Origin: Hsuehochloa calcarea | Taxonomy: Eukaryota; Streptophyta; Magnoliopsida; Poales; Poaceae | Length of the DNA stretch: 64,000 nucleotides | NCBI GenBank assembly: GCA_036346395.1 | Contig: CM070599.1 | Span: 20,389,232-20,453,231, forward strand | Direction of reading: 5' to 3' | Shown: positions 11,040 to 23,660 of the stretch, piece by piece | Position numbering within the stretch: the stretch's first letter is position 1 | Layout of the letters: every line of letters starts with the position of its first letter | Program-made: the position numbers and the translations under genes | The notes under the pieces: generated by a model | What the model was told of the DNA's origin: nothing | The model's input: only the letters and a program-made list of their open reading frames with translations | Databases searched by the model: none

Positions 11040-11263
11040 CTAAAGACTTATCACAGACGGTTCCAACCACGAACCGTCTGTGATTCTACAGAATCACAGA
11101 TGGTTCGTGGTTGGAGCCGTCTGTGATACTACAGAATCACAGACGGTTCGTGGTTGGAACCGTCTGTGATAAGAGTTATCATAGACATAAAATTTTAGAC
11201 GGTTCAAAAACCGTCTGTGATGACTGTTACGAACCGTTTGTGATGAGCTTTTCTGTAGTAGTG
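11040..11263. repeat. 3' subterminal hairpin array and CACTA terminal inverted repeat
   Basis: Three or four near-perfect palindromes of the type TCACAGACGGTTC - spacer - GAACCGTCTGTGA are followed by CTTTTCTGTAGTAGTG at 11248-11263, the CACTA terminus on the opposite strand. The next bases (TAT) would be the target duplication, but the other side cannot be checked. Confidence 0.85.
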
Positions 11264-12149
11264 TATCCTTCACTTTATATATGAATAAACAATATGGGAC
11301 TAAACTAACTAATAGGTCTTATGGGCCGATGGCCCCCTAATGGCCCTTTGTTTAGGTAAAGTGTCCACACATAATCGGGCCTCGAAACGGGCTGATATAC
11401 AACACTCCCCTTGGACACTTTGCTAATGCCATGCTCATTCCTATTTAAAAAATTTCATCCGAAAACCCAGTGGAAAAAACAACAAGAAGAATAGAGTATA
11501 TAGCTTGAATTCTTGCCATTGCACATACTGCCTCATTAATAACCTTCAAATGAGAAAACCCATTGGGACAAAACTCAAACAAGGGAAAAAGAGACCAACA
11601 TCTATTCATGCAATGATGAACATATATGAAGATCATATATCTCCTCTTGAAGATAACAATTCTTTGTGTCTTCTCATACCAATACCAGGGAGAAGTTTCT
11701 CAAAACATAGTACTGGCAAGGCCTTAGTAAACAAATCAATAAGATTCTCGCTTGTTTGGATTTTATGTATTTCTATATCCCCATTTTCCTGATGCTCATA
11801 TGGGTAGACATATTTGGGGAGTATATGCTTTGTCATATGCGTCCCAATTTCCTGCTGCTCATATGGGTATAAATATTTAGGGAGTATATGCTTTGTTATA
11901 TGCGTCTTGACATAGCTATTCGTTATTTGTGCAATGCAAGCTGCATTATCCTCATAGGGAACCGTAAGAGTTTTATCCACCTCTACACCACAAGACTCTT
12001 GTGTATGGTAAATTAGTCTTCTGAACTATATGCACTCTCGAATTGTCTCATATAGTGCAATGATCTCAGCATGATTAGTTGGCGTAGCAACTATCGATTA
12101 TTTTAAAGATCTCCAATAGATAGTCGTAGAACCACTTAGAAAGACGTAT
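11264..12149 (-). mobile_element. Ty1/copia remnant: RNase H end, polypurine tract and LTR start
   Basis: On - the order is RNase H (from 12149 down to ~11640), then a tract CCAAGGGGAG around 11410, then TGTTGTATATCAG (about 11404 leftward), which would be the 3' LTR start. A TATA-like CATATATAAAG lies at 11272-11282. The CACTA-L terminus abuts the LTR at 11263/11264, so either CACTA-L inserted into the LTR or the LTR was cut there. The right side is cut by the gypsy LTR at 12150. Confidence 0.6.
11633..11980 (-). pseudogene. Copia RNase H C-terminal fragment with internal duplication
   Basis: The frame reads YEDNAACIAQ, then TKHILPKY..., then ENLIDLFTKALP and FEKLLPGIGMRR, the classical end of copia polyproteins. 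The segment THITKHILPKYLYPYEQQEIG is repeated immediately as a diverged 21-residue copy (DNA copies at 11780-11842 and 11843-11905, 63 bp each). RNase H removes the RNA strand during reverse transcription. The upstream polyprotein is missing, so this is a fragment. Confidence 0.8.
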
Positions 12150-15100
12150 TGTCAGACCCCAAAGTTGTAACTTGGGGCCTACTGTGTGAAATTGTATTGT
12201 TCTCTAGATCAATAGATAGCACACACATATACATCGTTGAATCATTCACATACATCGCATTCACACCATAATAGTGCACTTTATTACATAATAGGTCGTA
12301 TGGCCAATTGTCTTACAAAAGGGGCGCAGCAAGCCAATACATTAACCATAGGGTTTTAATACAGAATATAGAGGTACAAGTGGAAGCATAAAGCAAAAGG
12401 TGGATCCATTCATTCTGCCCACAGGCAAGCGACTAGGGGTCCGGGCCTAAGCTTCTCTATCATATTCACCATTTGGTCTAGCTGCCACGAAGTAGGCTAG
12501 GGGTCTTGATTGGACTGTTCTGAATGTTGTTATTTTTTGCGAGTGTGAGTACACAACCGTACTCTGTAAGCCAACACACAGGATGCAATTATTATATATG
12601 CAAGGTCAATCAAAGGAAGGTTCATTGTTCTTTTATTTGCACGAAGCTAAGTTTGAATTAGAATAATTAGTAAGTAATTCCTAAGACTTGGCATTTTCAT
12701 GAACACAGGGTTTAGTAAAATTGAGTTTTTGTTGTAAAATATTAGCGGAGGCTCCATCCACCCAATGCTCTTTCTTTCTCAGGTCATATCCCGTATTTAT
12801 CACTAGTTCTCAACCATGTCATTTTAATATCTCTCGGCTCCGACCCATATTTTCATTCCACCCGTAAATTATTATATAAAAGTGAAAGCAAATTCAAGTA
12901 AGTTCTCGGCATCGCCCATGACTGTGGGCATGTCTACCTAGATAGCTTTCTAACTCTACAGAGTTCGCACACTTTAACCTCAAGAGACAATTGTCTTATA
13001 CTGTCAACACACAATTTTAAGCGTGAGACTAAGATAATCATCACAAAGTATTTACAATGTCCTACTCAACGCAAATCCATCCGCTAGGTTTCACTATCGA
13101 AGGTGGTCTCCTAATGCAATTCAGCCGCACCACCCTTTGAACTCCAATCCTCCAGGTGGTTGTCCACTAAGACCACAGTGCTTGCCACCCTCTGTAGCCC
13201 CCTTTTGCGCTGTAGTGGTTTCCTAATGCATTATAGATGTACCACCCTTTGACTCCAATCCCCCGGGTGGTTGTCCACTAAGACAATAATACATGCCACA
13301 TGAGCGGGATGATGAAACAACACTGAGGCGACAATTTAATCAATCAGGTCGTCCCATTATAGACTTGTGGTTGCACTATTTTTACACGAGAGGTCGTAGA
13401 ATAACTCGGTCCTTTATTGACCTAGGTGGTACTTCCCCATACTCACTCTGTTGTGCCTATCCCCGCACCCACTATACTTTCCAGTCGTCCAAGTCTAAAT
13501 CTATTTTTAGGTTTTCTTTTATTTTGAAATACTTTTCTTAATCCAACATACCAGCCAGGATCTAACCTCGACCGCCCAATATCAATTTCAAATTATAAAT
13601 GGTGTCGAGGCAATTTGTTACCCGCATGTCAATGTACCTAAGCAAGGCTAAGCATGACACCTAGGTATGGACTTAGTAGCGAGTTTGTATACCGTTAATC
13701 GAGAGTGACAAGCGATAATGTCCAAGTTCAAGGATTGGAAGTTTATACGCAATGATCACTTAGGGTATTAACTATAAGCCAAATCAACATATGTGTAAAT
13801 CATACCAATGCAATTTCATAATTTAAAACAATATATATTGCATTCAAAAGTAGGCACAAAATGATCAAAGTGTTGGCCCGCCTTGTTCGAGGTCTTGAGG
13901 ATCTTGGTCTTGCTCTATCTGGGGTTCCTCGGGAGCCTCGGCATCTATGTACACGAAAATTACCAAGTTCGAATAAGCATGAAAGAATTCAAATATATTT
14001 TAAAATTCAAATGAACTCCAAAATGGATGTTTTTTGGTCGATTGGGTAGGGTTTGAATTTATATGAATTTATAAATAAGAATAATTTGATTTGGATTTAA
14101 AATCAGAGAGAACGGGCTCCCGAAGTTTTAAATCCAATTAAATCCTTGAAAATAACAGGGGAGAGAGAATCATCTTACTGATAGGTGGGGCCCGTAGGTT
14201 TTTATTTTATTTTTGATAACAATGCTATAGTGGCGGACAGGTGGGGCCCTTATCATTTTAATTTTAGTTATTTCTTATTTAAAAATTGTCACTATTAATG
14301 ACAGGTGGGGCCCGACTGGCATGGACTTGGTCCATGTGGATAGTGCATGGACCATGGTCCATGTGGCACTGTGCTGGTCCACGGTGGTCTACACTATACA
14401 CTTAATGGAATGGGTCCGTGTGTCATTAACTTAATGTGTCACTTAGTGTCTAACTAATTATCCTTTAACCCTATTGGGCCTCATGTCACTATACTTAACC
14501 CCGGCCTAACTACTAGCCTTGTCCTAGCGACACCATTAAGCCCTTATGACCGAGCTATAGTGTTAGTCCTAAACCGACCGTAGCAGAGGGCTCACTAGCA
14601 CTCACGGCATGTGCTTGCCGCCGGCGAGCTGGGGCACAAGAGTGGCCGGGAAGCCCAAAATGGGTTCCTCGTGGGCACGCGAACCCCATTGGTGTCGGTG
14701 GTGAGGGCTAGGATGGTCCACCGCGGCGACGCGATGATGTTTTGTGGTAGCGGCATTCAAGCTCTGCGTGAGTATCACGTTCCGGTGATGCCCTAGGCAA
14801 ATGAAGGTTTGCACTAGCATCTAGGGGCATGGGGAGAATATCGGAGTGGAGGAGGGACAATGGAGGTGGTCGGAGGAGGGTCCACGACATTGACCCAAGG
14901 CGGTGCGACGGTCTTCACATGACGACGGTGACCTAGGAAAAGGGAGGCTCTAGGAGCCACCAGGAAAGCTCAAGGGAGGTGAGGAGGTAGTAGGAGGGGA
15001 GGGAATTGGGCTAGAGTTTATTGGAGAAGGCGCAGCGGCGGGAATGATGGTTGTGGCTGAGAACGTGGAAGAAGGGGTCGTCGGCGAACTCCTAAGGATG

Positions 15101-16009
15101 AAGAGAAAAATTAGTATGGGGGAAGGGTACTCGTGTCCCGGAACACGCGGTAACACAAACGGTGAGAGCAACTCACTGAGGTGGCAGCGTGGTGATGGAG
15201 GTGTGGGCGACCGAAGCAGAGGCGCTGCCCTTGGGATCTTACGCTCGGTGGAGAAGGGGGAAAGAAGGAGAAATGGCAGAGAGGGGAGAAATGCAGTTCG
15301 GCGCGGTCCTTAAATAGGCGGGAGAGGGAGGAGGAGTTGGTGGATAGGTGGAACGTGCAACGGGGACAGCGGTGGTTGGAGCAACATCGAGGCGACGTGG
15401 GAGCAATGTTGTGGAGCGACTGGTTGGTGGCCTACCACCTGCAATGGCAATGCGATTGGGGTGACGTAGGGAGCAGCGGCGGGGGAGGAGGACATCACGG
15501 CTTGCACGACGCGGGACGGGCAGTTGCAGCATTGGCTCGGGGGAAAGGACGAAGCAGGTGGGGGCATGCGGTGCACAGAGAAGAAAGAGAAGGAGGGGTG
15601 TGAGGCTGGTCCGGGGGGTGGCGTTTGAGCGAGGTGGGCCGAGGGGGAATGGGTCGAGGCCGGGAAAACATAAGGGAAGGGGATGGGCCAAGAAAAGGCC
15701 AGGCCAACTTTGGCTAACATTTTGTGTTTGACCAGATTCCTATTTTTGTTTAACGATTTTCCAATGATTCTCAGGTATTCACAGATCAAATTTGGACTTA
15801 GGTTTCAACTTCTCATAATTTTTAAAAGGCAACATCTTTAGTTTTCTTGTAATGGGTTGTTTGCTTTCACAACATGTTCCAGAGAAAGGATGACGTTAAA
15901 GTAAATTCCAAAAAGCATGCAAATAAGACAACTGATAACACACAACAAGTTTTTAAAAATCCCGTATTTTTAACTTCGGGGTTTTAGGAGAAAAAATTGG
16001 CATGCTACA
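12150..16009 (-). repeat. 3' LTR of the Tekay-like gypsy element (3.86 kb)
   Basis: On - it starts TGTAGCATGCC (16009) and ends GGGTCTGACA (12150), with the expected TG/CA ends. Directly upstream on - lies TTAAGTGGGTAGTT (16010-16023), a plausible polypurine tract, and then the integrase end at 16135-16455. The large size is usual for Tekay-type LTRs. A TATA-like CTATTTAAGG (15309-15318, -) precedes a GC-rich leader. No gene: frames at 13293-15789 are leader sequence or chance frames. The region 12150-14580 is non-coding. Confidence 0.75.
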
Positions 16010-16134
16010 AACTACCCACTTAAAAAAGAATCCCGACCCCGAGAATTGGGCAATCTATACAGCAGCTACGGGTACTTGGCTTTCAGAAAGTCTTCACGTT
16101 CCTAGGTAGCTTGTCCTTTCGTGTGATTACTCCA

Positions 16135-17233
16135 TTATGCTCTGTACAGGCGATATGTGTTATTCCTTGTTCGCTTCTCCACTACGTCCAAGACCTTGAT
16201 GGGGTGCTTGGGGTACGTCAAGTCCTTGCCAAGGTTGATGTCTCCTAACGACGTTTGTTCCTCGAGTACTCTAAGGCACTTCTTGAGTTGTGAGACATGG
16301 AACACATTGTGCACATCCTCTAGCTTTGCAGGTAGCTCTAGCTGATAGGCTACGTTTCCTAACCTAGCAGTAACTGGAAATGGTCCTACATATCTCGGTG
16401 CAAGCTTCCCTTTGACCTTGAATCTCCATGTTTCTCTAAGGGGAGAGACTTTCAAATAGATTAAATCTCCTACCTCAAACTTTAGCTCTCTGCGTCGATT
16501 GTTAACATAGCTCTTTGTCTTGATTGGGCTACCTGCAATCTACCTCGAATGAGGCGAACCTTGTCCTCTGCTTCTTTTAGGATGTCCGACCAAAAAGGTA
16601 TCCCTCTCCTGTTTCTGACCATTACAATGGCGTTTGACACTTTCTACCGTAGAGGGCTTTAAAGGGTGACATCTTCAGGCTAGACTGGTAGCTATTATGG
16701 TAGACATTTTTCCCAGTTGGTAGTGAAATCTAAAGCACAAACTCGAAGCATGTGATCTGTCGTGCTAAATGCCAGATAAGTTCCTGAAGCTCCATGGAGA
16801 GTAGCCCAAAAATGTGAGGTGCATTGTGACCCTCGATCCAAGACAATTTGTCTTGGTACCTCGTGCAAACTCACTATCCAGGATATATACAACTCTGCCA
16901 ATAAGTAGTTTTTACCGAAATAAAATGAGCTGCCTTAGTCAACCAATCTACTATATCCCAGATTGAATCATATCATGTCTTGGTTTTTGGTAACCCGATG
17001 ATGAAGTCCATGCCAACCACTTCTCACTTCCACTCTAACACATGAAGTAGCTGCAAGAGGCTTGCTAGCCTTTGGTGTAATGCTTTAACTCGTTGGCACA
17101 CATCGTAGCATGCTACATATACAACGCAATGTCTCTTTTTCATGCGGGGCCACCAATAGCGTTGCTTCAAATCTTAGTCTTACCTAGGTGAATAGAGTAG
17201 GCTGACTCATGGGCCTCCACGAGGATTAAATCC
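16135..17233 (-). pseudogene. Gypsy integrase, C-terminal half
   Basis: At 16135-16455 the frame reads KLAPRYVGPFPV and HNVFHVSQLKKCLRV, the C-terminal integrase segment that precedes a chromodomain-like tail in chromoviruses. At 16695-16901, VPRQIVLDRGSQCTSHFWATLH is the integrase core strand with its catalytic Asp (LDRGSQ). Frames are broken between them. Integrase would insert the cDNA into the genome. The sequence stops at 17233 where the Sirevirus begins; the N-terminal zinc-binding part continues at 28310. Confidence 0.8.
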
Positions 17234-19185
17234 TGTTGGACCGAAAAGGCGACTAGAGGGGGGGGTGAATAGGAGCACGCTCACTTTTTCAACCACGATT
17301 AGATTCAACACAAATTTCACTCCAATAGCTATAGAAGCTATGAAGATCGATATACCAAGATAAATGAAGACTAGGATTGAATCCAATCAAAACCTCAAGC
17401 AAAACAACCAAAAACAACCAAACTGAATTTCCTAAGTGTGGGCGGTCGACTCTATTCAAGGGCGGTCCGACCGGTCCTATGGGCGGTCCGACCTCGATGA
17501 GGGGCGGTCCGACCTCCAAATTGATGAACAAAGGAAATCACCAAAAACGGTTGCAAATAGATGTAACTTTTGATCTACAACTCCAAACTTGATGAAACTT
17601 GGTACACACCTTCTCTAGGATGTCAGAACCTATTCCAATCGAAGATCGTGAAGATCTTTGGAAAAGTTCAGACCTTTTCAGTTTGAGAGGTGGAAGGTTT
17701 GAAACCGAGTCAAAACGAAAACTATATCGAAAAACTTGCTCGTGGGTGATTGATGATCAAGATGATCTTAGATGTGTTCCCACATGTCACAAGCAAGCTA
17801 GATCATGCAAAGAAATCAATCAAAAACATGCGAATCAAAGAAAGACTCAAAATCACCAAATAGAGAGAAGAAGGGCAAATGAACTCATCTTGAAGAGAAC
17901 TCTTCTTTGGATTGATTTGATAATGTATCGACATGACCACTCATACGGATACGCATGGACACAAGATCAAAACATCTCTCTCTCTAGAACCCTAATCTCC
18001 ACTAAACCTTCCCTAAGCACTTAAGCCAAAACTAGGGTTTCAAGCATGAAAGGGTTGAAGGGGTGCACCACCTCCTCCTCTATTTATAGTGGAGACTTAG
18101 ACCTTCTAGAAGATTAACTCAAATGGGCTCCGTTAAGGCCCAACACAAACGGGTCACACACGCACGCATTTTAAAGCGCCGCCTACAACACCTCTTAACC
18201 TAAACCGCTTCTCTTGCGCCGCCTTGCGCCGTGGGTAGGCAAAAGGTCACCAAGGTGATATTTGGTAAGATTACCAAAATACCCTTCTCGGTCCTTCTCC
18301 AAGACCGAGTCCATCTTCGCAGCACTTCGCATGCTCATACGTGTAGGTTGATCAACGGCTCTCTCCATGTCGGCAAGTCTCTCCCATCCGGCTCCCACCG
18401 AAACCACCATGGCACTTGCACCGACTCCGCGCCGCTTGATCAAACTAGTCGCACCGAATCGTCTGCTCGGTCATCCTTGTCCGCTCGCACCATACTTGAT
18501 TTCATTGACCTCACCCGCATCGCCGATCGCTCGACCTAAGCTCTCCAAGCCTCGTCCGATCATCTTCGCCGTGACCGTCGTTGACCACCAAGCAACTGCA
18601 CAACAATAGACAAGCAAATCGAAACCGGAACAAGTTCTTCGCAACTTGACCCACGTTAGTCAAAACATGCATCATGCAACACATATGCATCAAACTCATG
18701 ACTTTGACCTAACTAATGAGCAACGCCGCCACGAAGGCGACATTCTGTTGTGATACGGTCGATCACCTCGGGGCGGCTCGATCGCTGCCTTGCCGGCCGG
18801 ACCGCCGCCAAAGGCGTCCGACCGCCAGAAGGACTTAGCCAATTTTCAACCCCAAAATCCAAACCTCTGGAAACTTTAAACCAATAGAACTTTTCTTCGA
18901 GACTCCAAAAATATGGGAGCAAGAACAATGGGATCCTCACTTGCCTACACCTCTATTTTTGGCCCACTGCTTTGACCATTTTTGTCACGCCGGTCCGACG
19001 GCGCACATGGCCGGCCCGATCGATTTGGGACCTGGTCGATCATTGCATTATGGCGGTCGGACCGCCGCCTGTAATGATCGAATGATCAAACTTTGTCGAA
19101 AACCCGTGAAACGACAAACCGTTAACGCCATTGCCAATTGTCACATCATCCTAAGATCTCGGAGCATATCCCCATGATATCCACA
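17234..19185 (-). repeat. 3' LTR of the Sirevirus (1952 bp)
   Basis: On - it begins TGTGGATATCATGGGG and ends CTTTTCGGTCCAACA. It has a TATA box, CACTATAAATAGAGG, on - near 18078-18092. It carries clusters of the palindrome CGGTCGGACCG at both ends (17457-17518 and 18750-19070). Comparison with the other LTR shows many single-base indels, for example 8 G at 17258-17265 against 5 G in the partner. Confidence 0.9.
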
Positions 19186-20900
19186 ATCTCCCCCTTGATG
19201 AACACATTGGCAATAATCCAGAAAATATAATTTGGAGGTTTGAAAAGTAAAATACTTTCGTTTTCGTACAAAGGCACAACTTGGTCCATAAGCAAGAAAA
19301 AGCAATGGAAATGACCAAGCTGGCATCAGAATAGAATAGGCAAGTGAGATAAGGCAAAAGAAAGCATAAAAACTTTAATTTCCAGAAAAAGTCAAAAATC
19401 TCACTTAAGGTCCATATGAAAGAACAATTGTTCAATTGACCTTTGATCATTGTGAGGAGTAATAAATGCAATTCAAAAACTCCCCCTCACTATGATCCTC
19501 GGATTTCAGAAAATTTCAAATTCTCCAACTTTCTCCCCTTTGTATAAACTTCTCCCCAACATTGAAATATCTTCTCCCCCTTTGACAATGGAGTCATCAA
19601 GGAATCACGCCTTCCTCTCATCCAGAGATAGCAATTTGCAGAATGAAGAAAGAAGCAAAAAGAAGAAGTATGCATGAAGTGCAATGGAGTGGCTTCATTT
19701 TTGTATTTTTCAATTTTTGATTACAAGAAGCTTTGGAGATTACCCAAAAGAACTAGCTAGCATTTCTAATATTGCACAAACAACATATCAAGCCTGACAG
19801 TGCTAGCAAGATCATGGTAAGACATATATATCAAAGCTAAGCACCAAGGCTCAAAAGTAAAGCAATAGATTTGATCAATTTAAGCAACGCTTCAAATTCA
19901 AAGAAGTTCATCAACAGGATCCTAAAGTGAAATTGGCCATGTCAAAATGTCAAAGTGAGATCAAAAATCTAACAAAGACCACATTAAGAGTCAATCAAGT
20001 CCCGTATTGAATCATTTTGCTCAATCTTTTGTAAACGCCCATTTGTCAATATTTTTCTCATTTGCATTGAATATTGAGGTTGACTAATGATCTAACTTAG
20101 TGACAAGATCCTGGACTAGGAGCCATCCACAAACTCATCCTAAGCTTCGACCAAAAGTTGATTAAAGGTATATCTTAGTAAAGAAGATCCTGGACTAGGA
20201 GCCATCCACAAACTCTTTCTAAGCTTCTACTGTATGCGACAAATCTTGAGGTTCATGTCATTTCGACAAGCAATCCCCATGAGATCGTCTCGATCATCAA
20301 ACTATCTCCAAGTTCATGTCATTTGACAAGGCCTCGTAAGAATAGTTTGGCACATTTTAAGCATAAGACAATCTTGATTTTTCATTTTTCACAAGAGCAG
20401 TTTTAGAATCTCAAGAACACAAAAGCTCAAGTAATGGTCAATTTTAGATCAAAGAGCTCACAAAGCAATTCTGACAGGGCCAATGTCACAAAAGGAGCAC
20501 TAATTGCGCAACTCGCTAAAACATCCACAAATTGCAATTTCTTAGTTCGAGTTGTTTTAAAGTTCTAGCTCATATAGCAAAGACTTAACTACACATGTAA
20601 AAGCATGATAATTCTAGCAAGTCAAAGAACTAGACATGGCATTGAGCAAGAATTGAAATACTAAAACTCCAAAGGGTAATAGGCAAAGCTTCATCAATTT
20701 TAAAAGATAAGGTAAGATCTTATATTACAATGCATCTTTTGGATTTTTCATACCACTTGATGTATTTTTCATATGAATGCAATATGATACAATGAGATGC
20801 AATAAAAGCCTAAAAACCTAAAAAGTTCAAAAGATCAAAAAGTTCGGAAAAGAACAATAAAAGATCAAAAGAACAAGGTAAGATCGTAAAAGATCGAACT
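19186..20900 (-). other. Sirevirus 3' non-coding region with repeated purine tracts
   Basis: Besides the LTR-adjacent tract, further CTCCCC(C)-type tracts (purine-rich on -) occur at about 19480, 19533, 19550 and 19571. Multiple polypurine tracts upstream of the 3' LTR are a described Sirevirus trait. A 79 bp tandem repeat begins GATCCTGGACTAGGAGCC at 20107 and again at 20186. I see no gene in this 1.7 kb. Confidence 0.65.
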
Positions 20901-22380
20901 CCCCTCAAACCAACCCATAGGGATAAATTACCCTAACTCACTTCTCAAGGTGGCAAACCTAGTTGGGTCTAAAGGTTTGGTGAGGATATCACCATTGAGC
21001 CTCTGACTCCACGAAGTGTAGCACAATATCACCCTTCTCTACATGGTCTCTAAGGAAGTGATAGCGAATGTCTATGTGCTTGGTCCTAGAGTGTTGCACG
21101 GGGTTCTTAGCAATGTTGATAGCGTATGTTATCACGTAAAAGAGGAACACTAGCAAAATTTAACCCAGTAGTCCTTAAGAGTGGATACCATCCACAAAAT
21201 CGACTACAAAGAACTAGCGGCCAGCTACATACTCGACCTCGTGAGATTGTGCAATGAGGACTGCCTCCTAGAAGACCAAGAAACAAGAGAAGTGCCTAGG
21301 AAGTGACAAGTGCCCGAGGTACTCTTCCTATCAAGCCGACACCATAAAATCGAATCGAAAACCCCGAATGGATAAAGAAGAAGAGCAGAGTACCAAATAC
21401 CATACCGGAGGGTAGAGTGTAAATACGAATATGCGCTTAATCGCTTGGCGATGGGAAGTTCTCGAGACGCTCAAACCTCGCAGAGGCGGATCGTGAAGTG
21501 GATGCCCGGTCTTGATGCCGTCAGTGCATGTGAGGGAGCCGATCATGTCATGGTACTCGCGTTGATCCACGGCTTCTCCTTCCTCATCCGATCCAAAGCG
21601 ATCGAGTCGCCATGGGAGTGGCGATCGACTTGCGATCACCATGTCGGCGCTTGAGCAGATCCTTAGTATACTTCGTCGATGGATGAAGATCCTTCCTTAC
21701 ATTGCTTGATTTGAAGCCCCGTAAAGTAATTGAGCTCTCCCATCATGCTCATCTCAAATTCCCGGACATAGTCTCGTAAAAGCTAGAAACAAGAGCATGA
21801 GAAGAACCACCAAAGATAATATCATCAACGTAAATCTGAGCAAGTAAGAAATCATTGCCACGCCTAAGAATGAACAAGGTCTTGTCTACCTTACCCATCT
21901 CAAAATCATTCTTAAGCAAGAAGGTCTTAAGTCTATCATACTAGGCTCTAGGGGCTTGTTTAAGACCATACAAGGCTTTGATAGCTTGAAGACATGATGT
22001 GGGTTCTGGGATTCTCAAACCACGGGGTTGCCTAACATAAACCTCCTCCTCTATAAAACCATTCAGAAAGGCACTCTTAACATCCATCTGATATAATCTA
22101 AAGCCCTTAGAGGCAGCAAATGCAAGAAGAATGCGAATAGCTTCTAGTCTAGCAACAGAGCAAAGGTCTCATCAAAATCTAACCCCTCAACTCGCTAAAA
22201 CCCCGAGCTACTAACCTAGCCTTGTTTCTAACCACGTAACCATCCTCATTTTGTTTGTTTTTGAAGACCCAATGGTTCCTATAACATTATGACTACTAGG
22301 AGGTTCTACTAGGTTCCAAACCTTATTCCTCTCAAAATTCTCTAACTCCTCATGCATGGCATTGACCCAACTCGAATCGA
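20900..22380 (-). pseudogene. Sirevirus reverse transcriptase and RNase H region (broken)
   Basis: Read on -, 22380-21900 carries copia RT signatures: HEELENFERN-type start, WVFKNKQNE, KNDFEMGKVDKTLF, and the catalytic QIYVDDIIFG around 21830. At 21642-21331 there is a damaged RNase H with MIGSL, TSHRQAIKRIF and FGIWY-type motifs. Several frame changes and lost bases break it. Role: copying element RNA to DNA in the virus-like particle. Confidence 0.7.
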
Positions 22381-22629
22381 TAAAGCATGTGATATATCGC
22401 GGGGTTCAAAAGAAGCTACAAAAGCGAGAATGAGAATAGAGGTTTGGATCATGATACCGGAGCGAGTGACTCGCTCATGGATATTACCTATCATCCGATC
22501 CGGCGGATGTCGCTTTTGAATATGAAGTGGCGCACCGAGAAGAAAGTACCTCTTCGACCTCATGCAGTATCACGATGATGAAGATGCAAAGCAGTGCCTC
22601 AACCAAGGCGAAGTAGTCACATGGGTTCT

Positions 22630-23660
22630 TGTGCGAGAATAGGAATGTCAACAAAGCAGTGGAAGAGTATCATCGAGTCCATCATCATCTTCCTCTACAA
22701 ATATACTCTCTGTCACCGTATCACGAAATATCCGATCTAGCTCTGTGGCTAGTCTCATCAAAAGTGACATTGCATGTCTCTGAACCAAAGTTAGTTTCAA
22801 AGATTAAAAACTCAAAACTCCTTGAATGAGCAGGATAACCCGAAATAAACCATCAAAAGTTCTTGACTCAAATTTATCTAGGTTTCTGCCTTGAGAATAA
22901 AACACTTAGATCCAAAGACTCGAAAGTGCGAGACAGAGGGTTTTCTACAAAACGAAGCTCATAAGGAGTCTTGCCCAAAGACGGTCTCAAAAAGACACGA
23001 TTTGCAATATGGCAAGCGAGAAATAGCTTCGCCCAAAACCTCCTCGAGTGCTATACTCATCTAGCATCGCCCTAGCCATCTCGACTAGGGTCCTGTTCTT
23101 CCTTTCCACAACGCCATTTTGTTGAGGGACGTGTGGGAGGAGAACCGATGCTCAATTCCACGCCAAAGACAAAAGGAAGCAAAGATGCATTCTTGAACTC
23201 CGTGCCATTGTCATCATGGATCGCTCTCAAGGCACTCTAAGTTCGAAGCCAAACGAAGAACAAGATCATGATAATGATCAAAAGCTTCATCCTTCAAGCA
23301 AGAAAGAACACCCAAGTGTATCTAGAAAAATCATCGACTATGACAAGAATGTACCATTTTCCACCAATCGACCGAACCTAAGCGGGAACAAAGATCCATA
23401 TGAAGCAACTCGTCCCCGCAGTCGGTCCATAACCATAGTCACCGATGGGTGAGGCGGCAACTTGCTTGCCATGCCTACTGTAGGCACATACAAAGATCTT
23501 TGACGGCTTTGAGTTTAGGCAAACCTCTCATGAGCTCAAGGTTGCTAACTCGCGTCGATGATCAAAACCAATGTGCCCCAAACGACGGTGCCAAAGCCGT
23601 AACTCGTAAGAAGAAGATGAAATTAAGCATTTGAGAGAACCAAAGAAGAGATTGGAAAAA
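22630..23660 (-). pseudogene. Sirevirus integrase region (broken)
   Basis: On -, the region 23634-22830 shows GAG_pre-integrase and integrase fragments: LWHRRLGHIGFDH-like sequence near 23570, a NGTEFKN segment (23200) with the catalytic Asp/Asn area, and FWAKLFLACHIANRVFLRP near 23010. The frame changes several times; no continuous protein is possible. The identity rests on these short motifs. Confidence 0.6.

Larger units (their letters stand above)
5694..11263 (+). mobile_element. CACTA transposon CACTA-L, carrying a Ptta/Ulp1-like gene
   Basis: The right terminus is visible: AGAAAAGC-type inverted repeat read as CACTACTACAGAAAAG on the - strand (11248-11263). Inside it is an array of agacggttc hairpins (11040-11247). 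The left end has an array of related gagcggttc hairpins (5694-5958), then a TATA box, a GC-rich leader, a long intron-like stretch (6341-7663) and a broken protein gene. No left CACTA terminus is seen, so the element may be truncated on that side. It closely matches CACTA-R (58763-64000), including the non-coding stretch at 10970-11010. Confidence 0.75.

Noticed and set aside
14602..15789. Several 60-159 codon frames inside the gypsy LTR
   Set aside because: They lie in the LTR leader, overlap on opposite strands and lack any domain.
17599..18024. 141-codon frame in the Sirevirus LTR, with a copy at 26672-27097
   Set aside because: The second LTR copy breaks it with indels; no domain; LTRs do not code for it.
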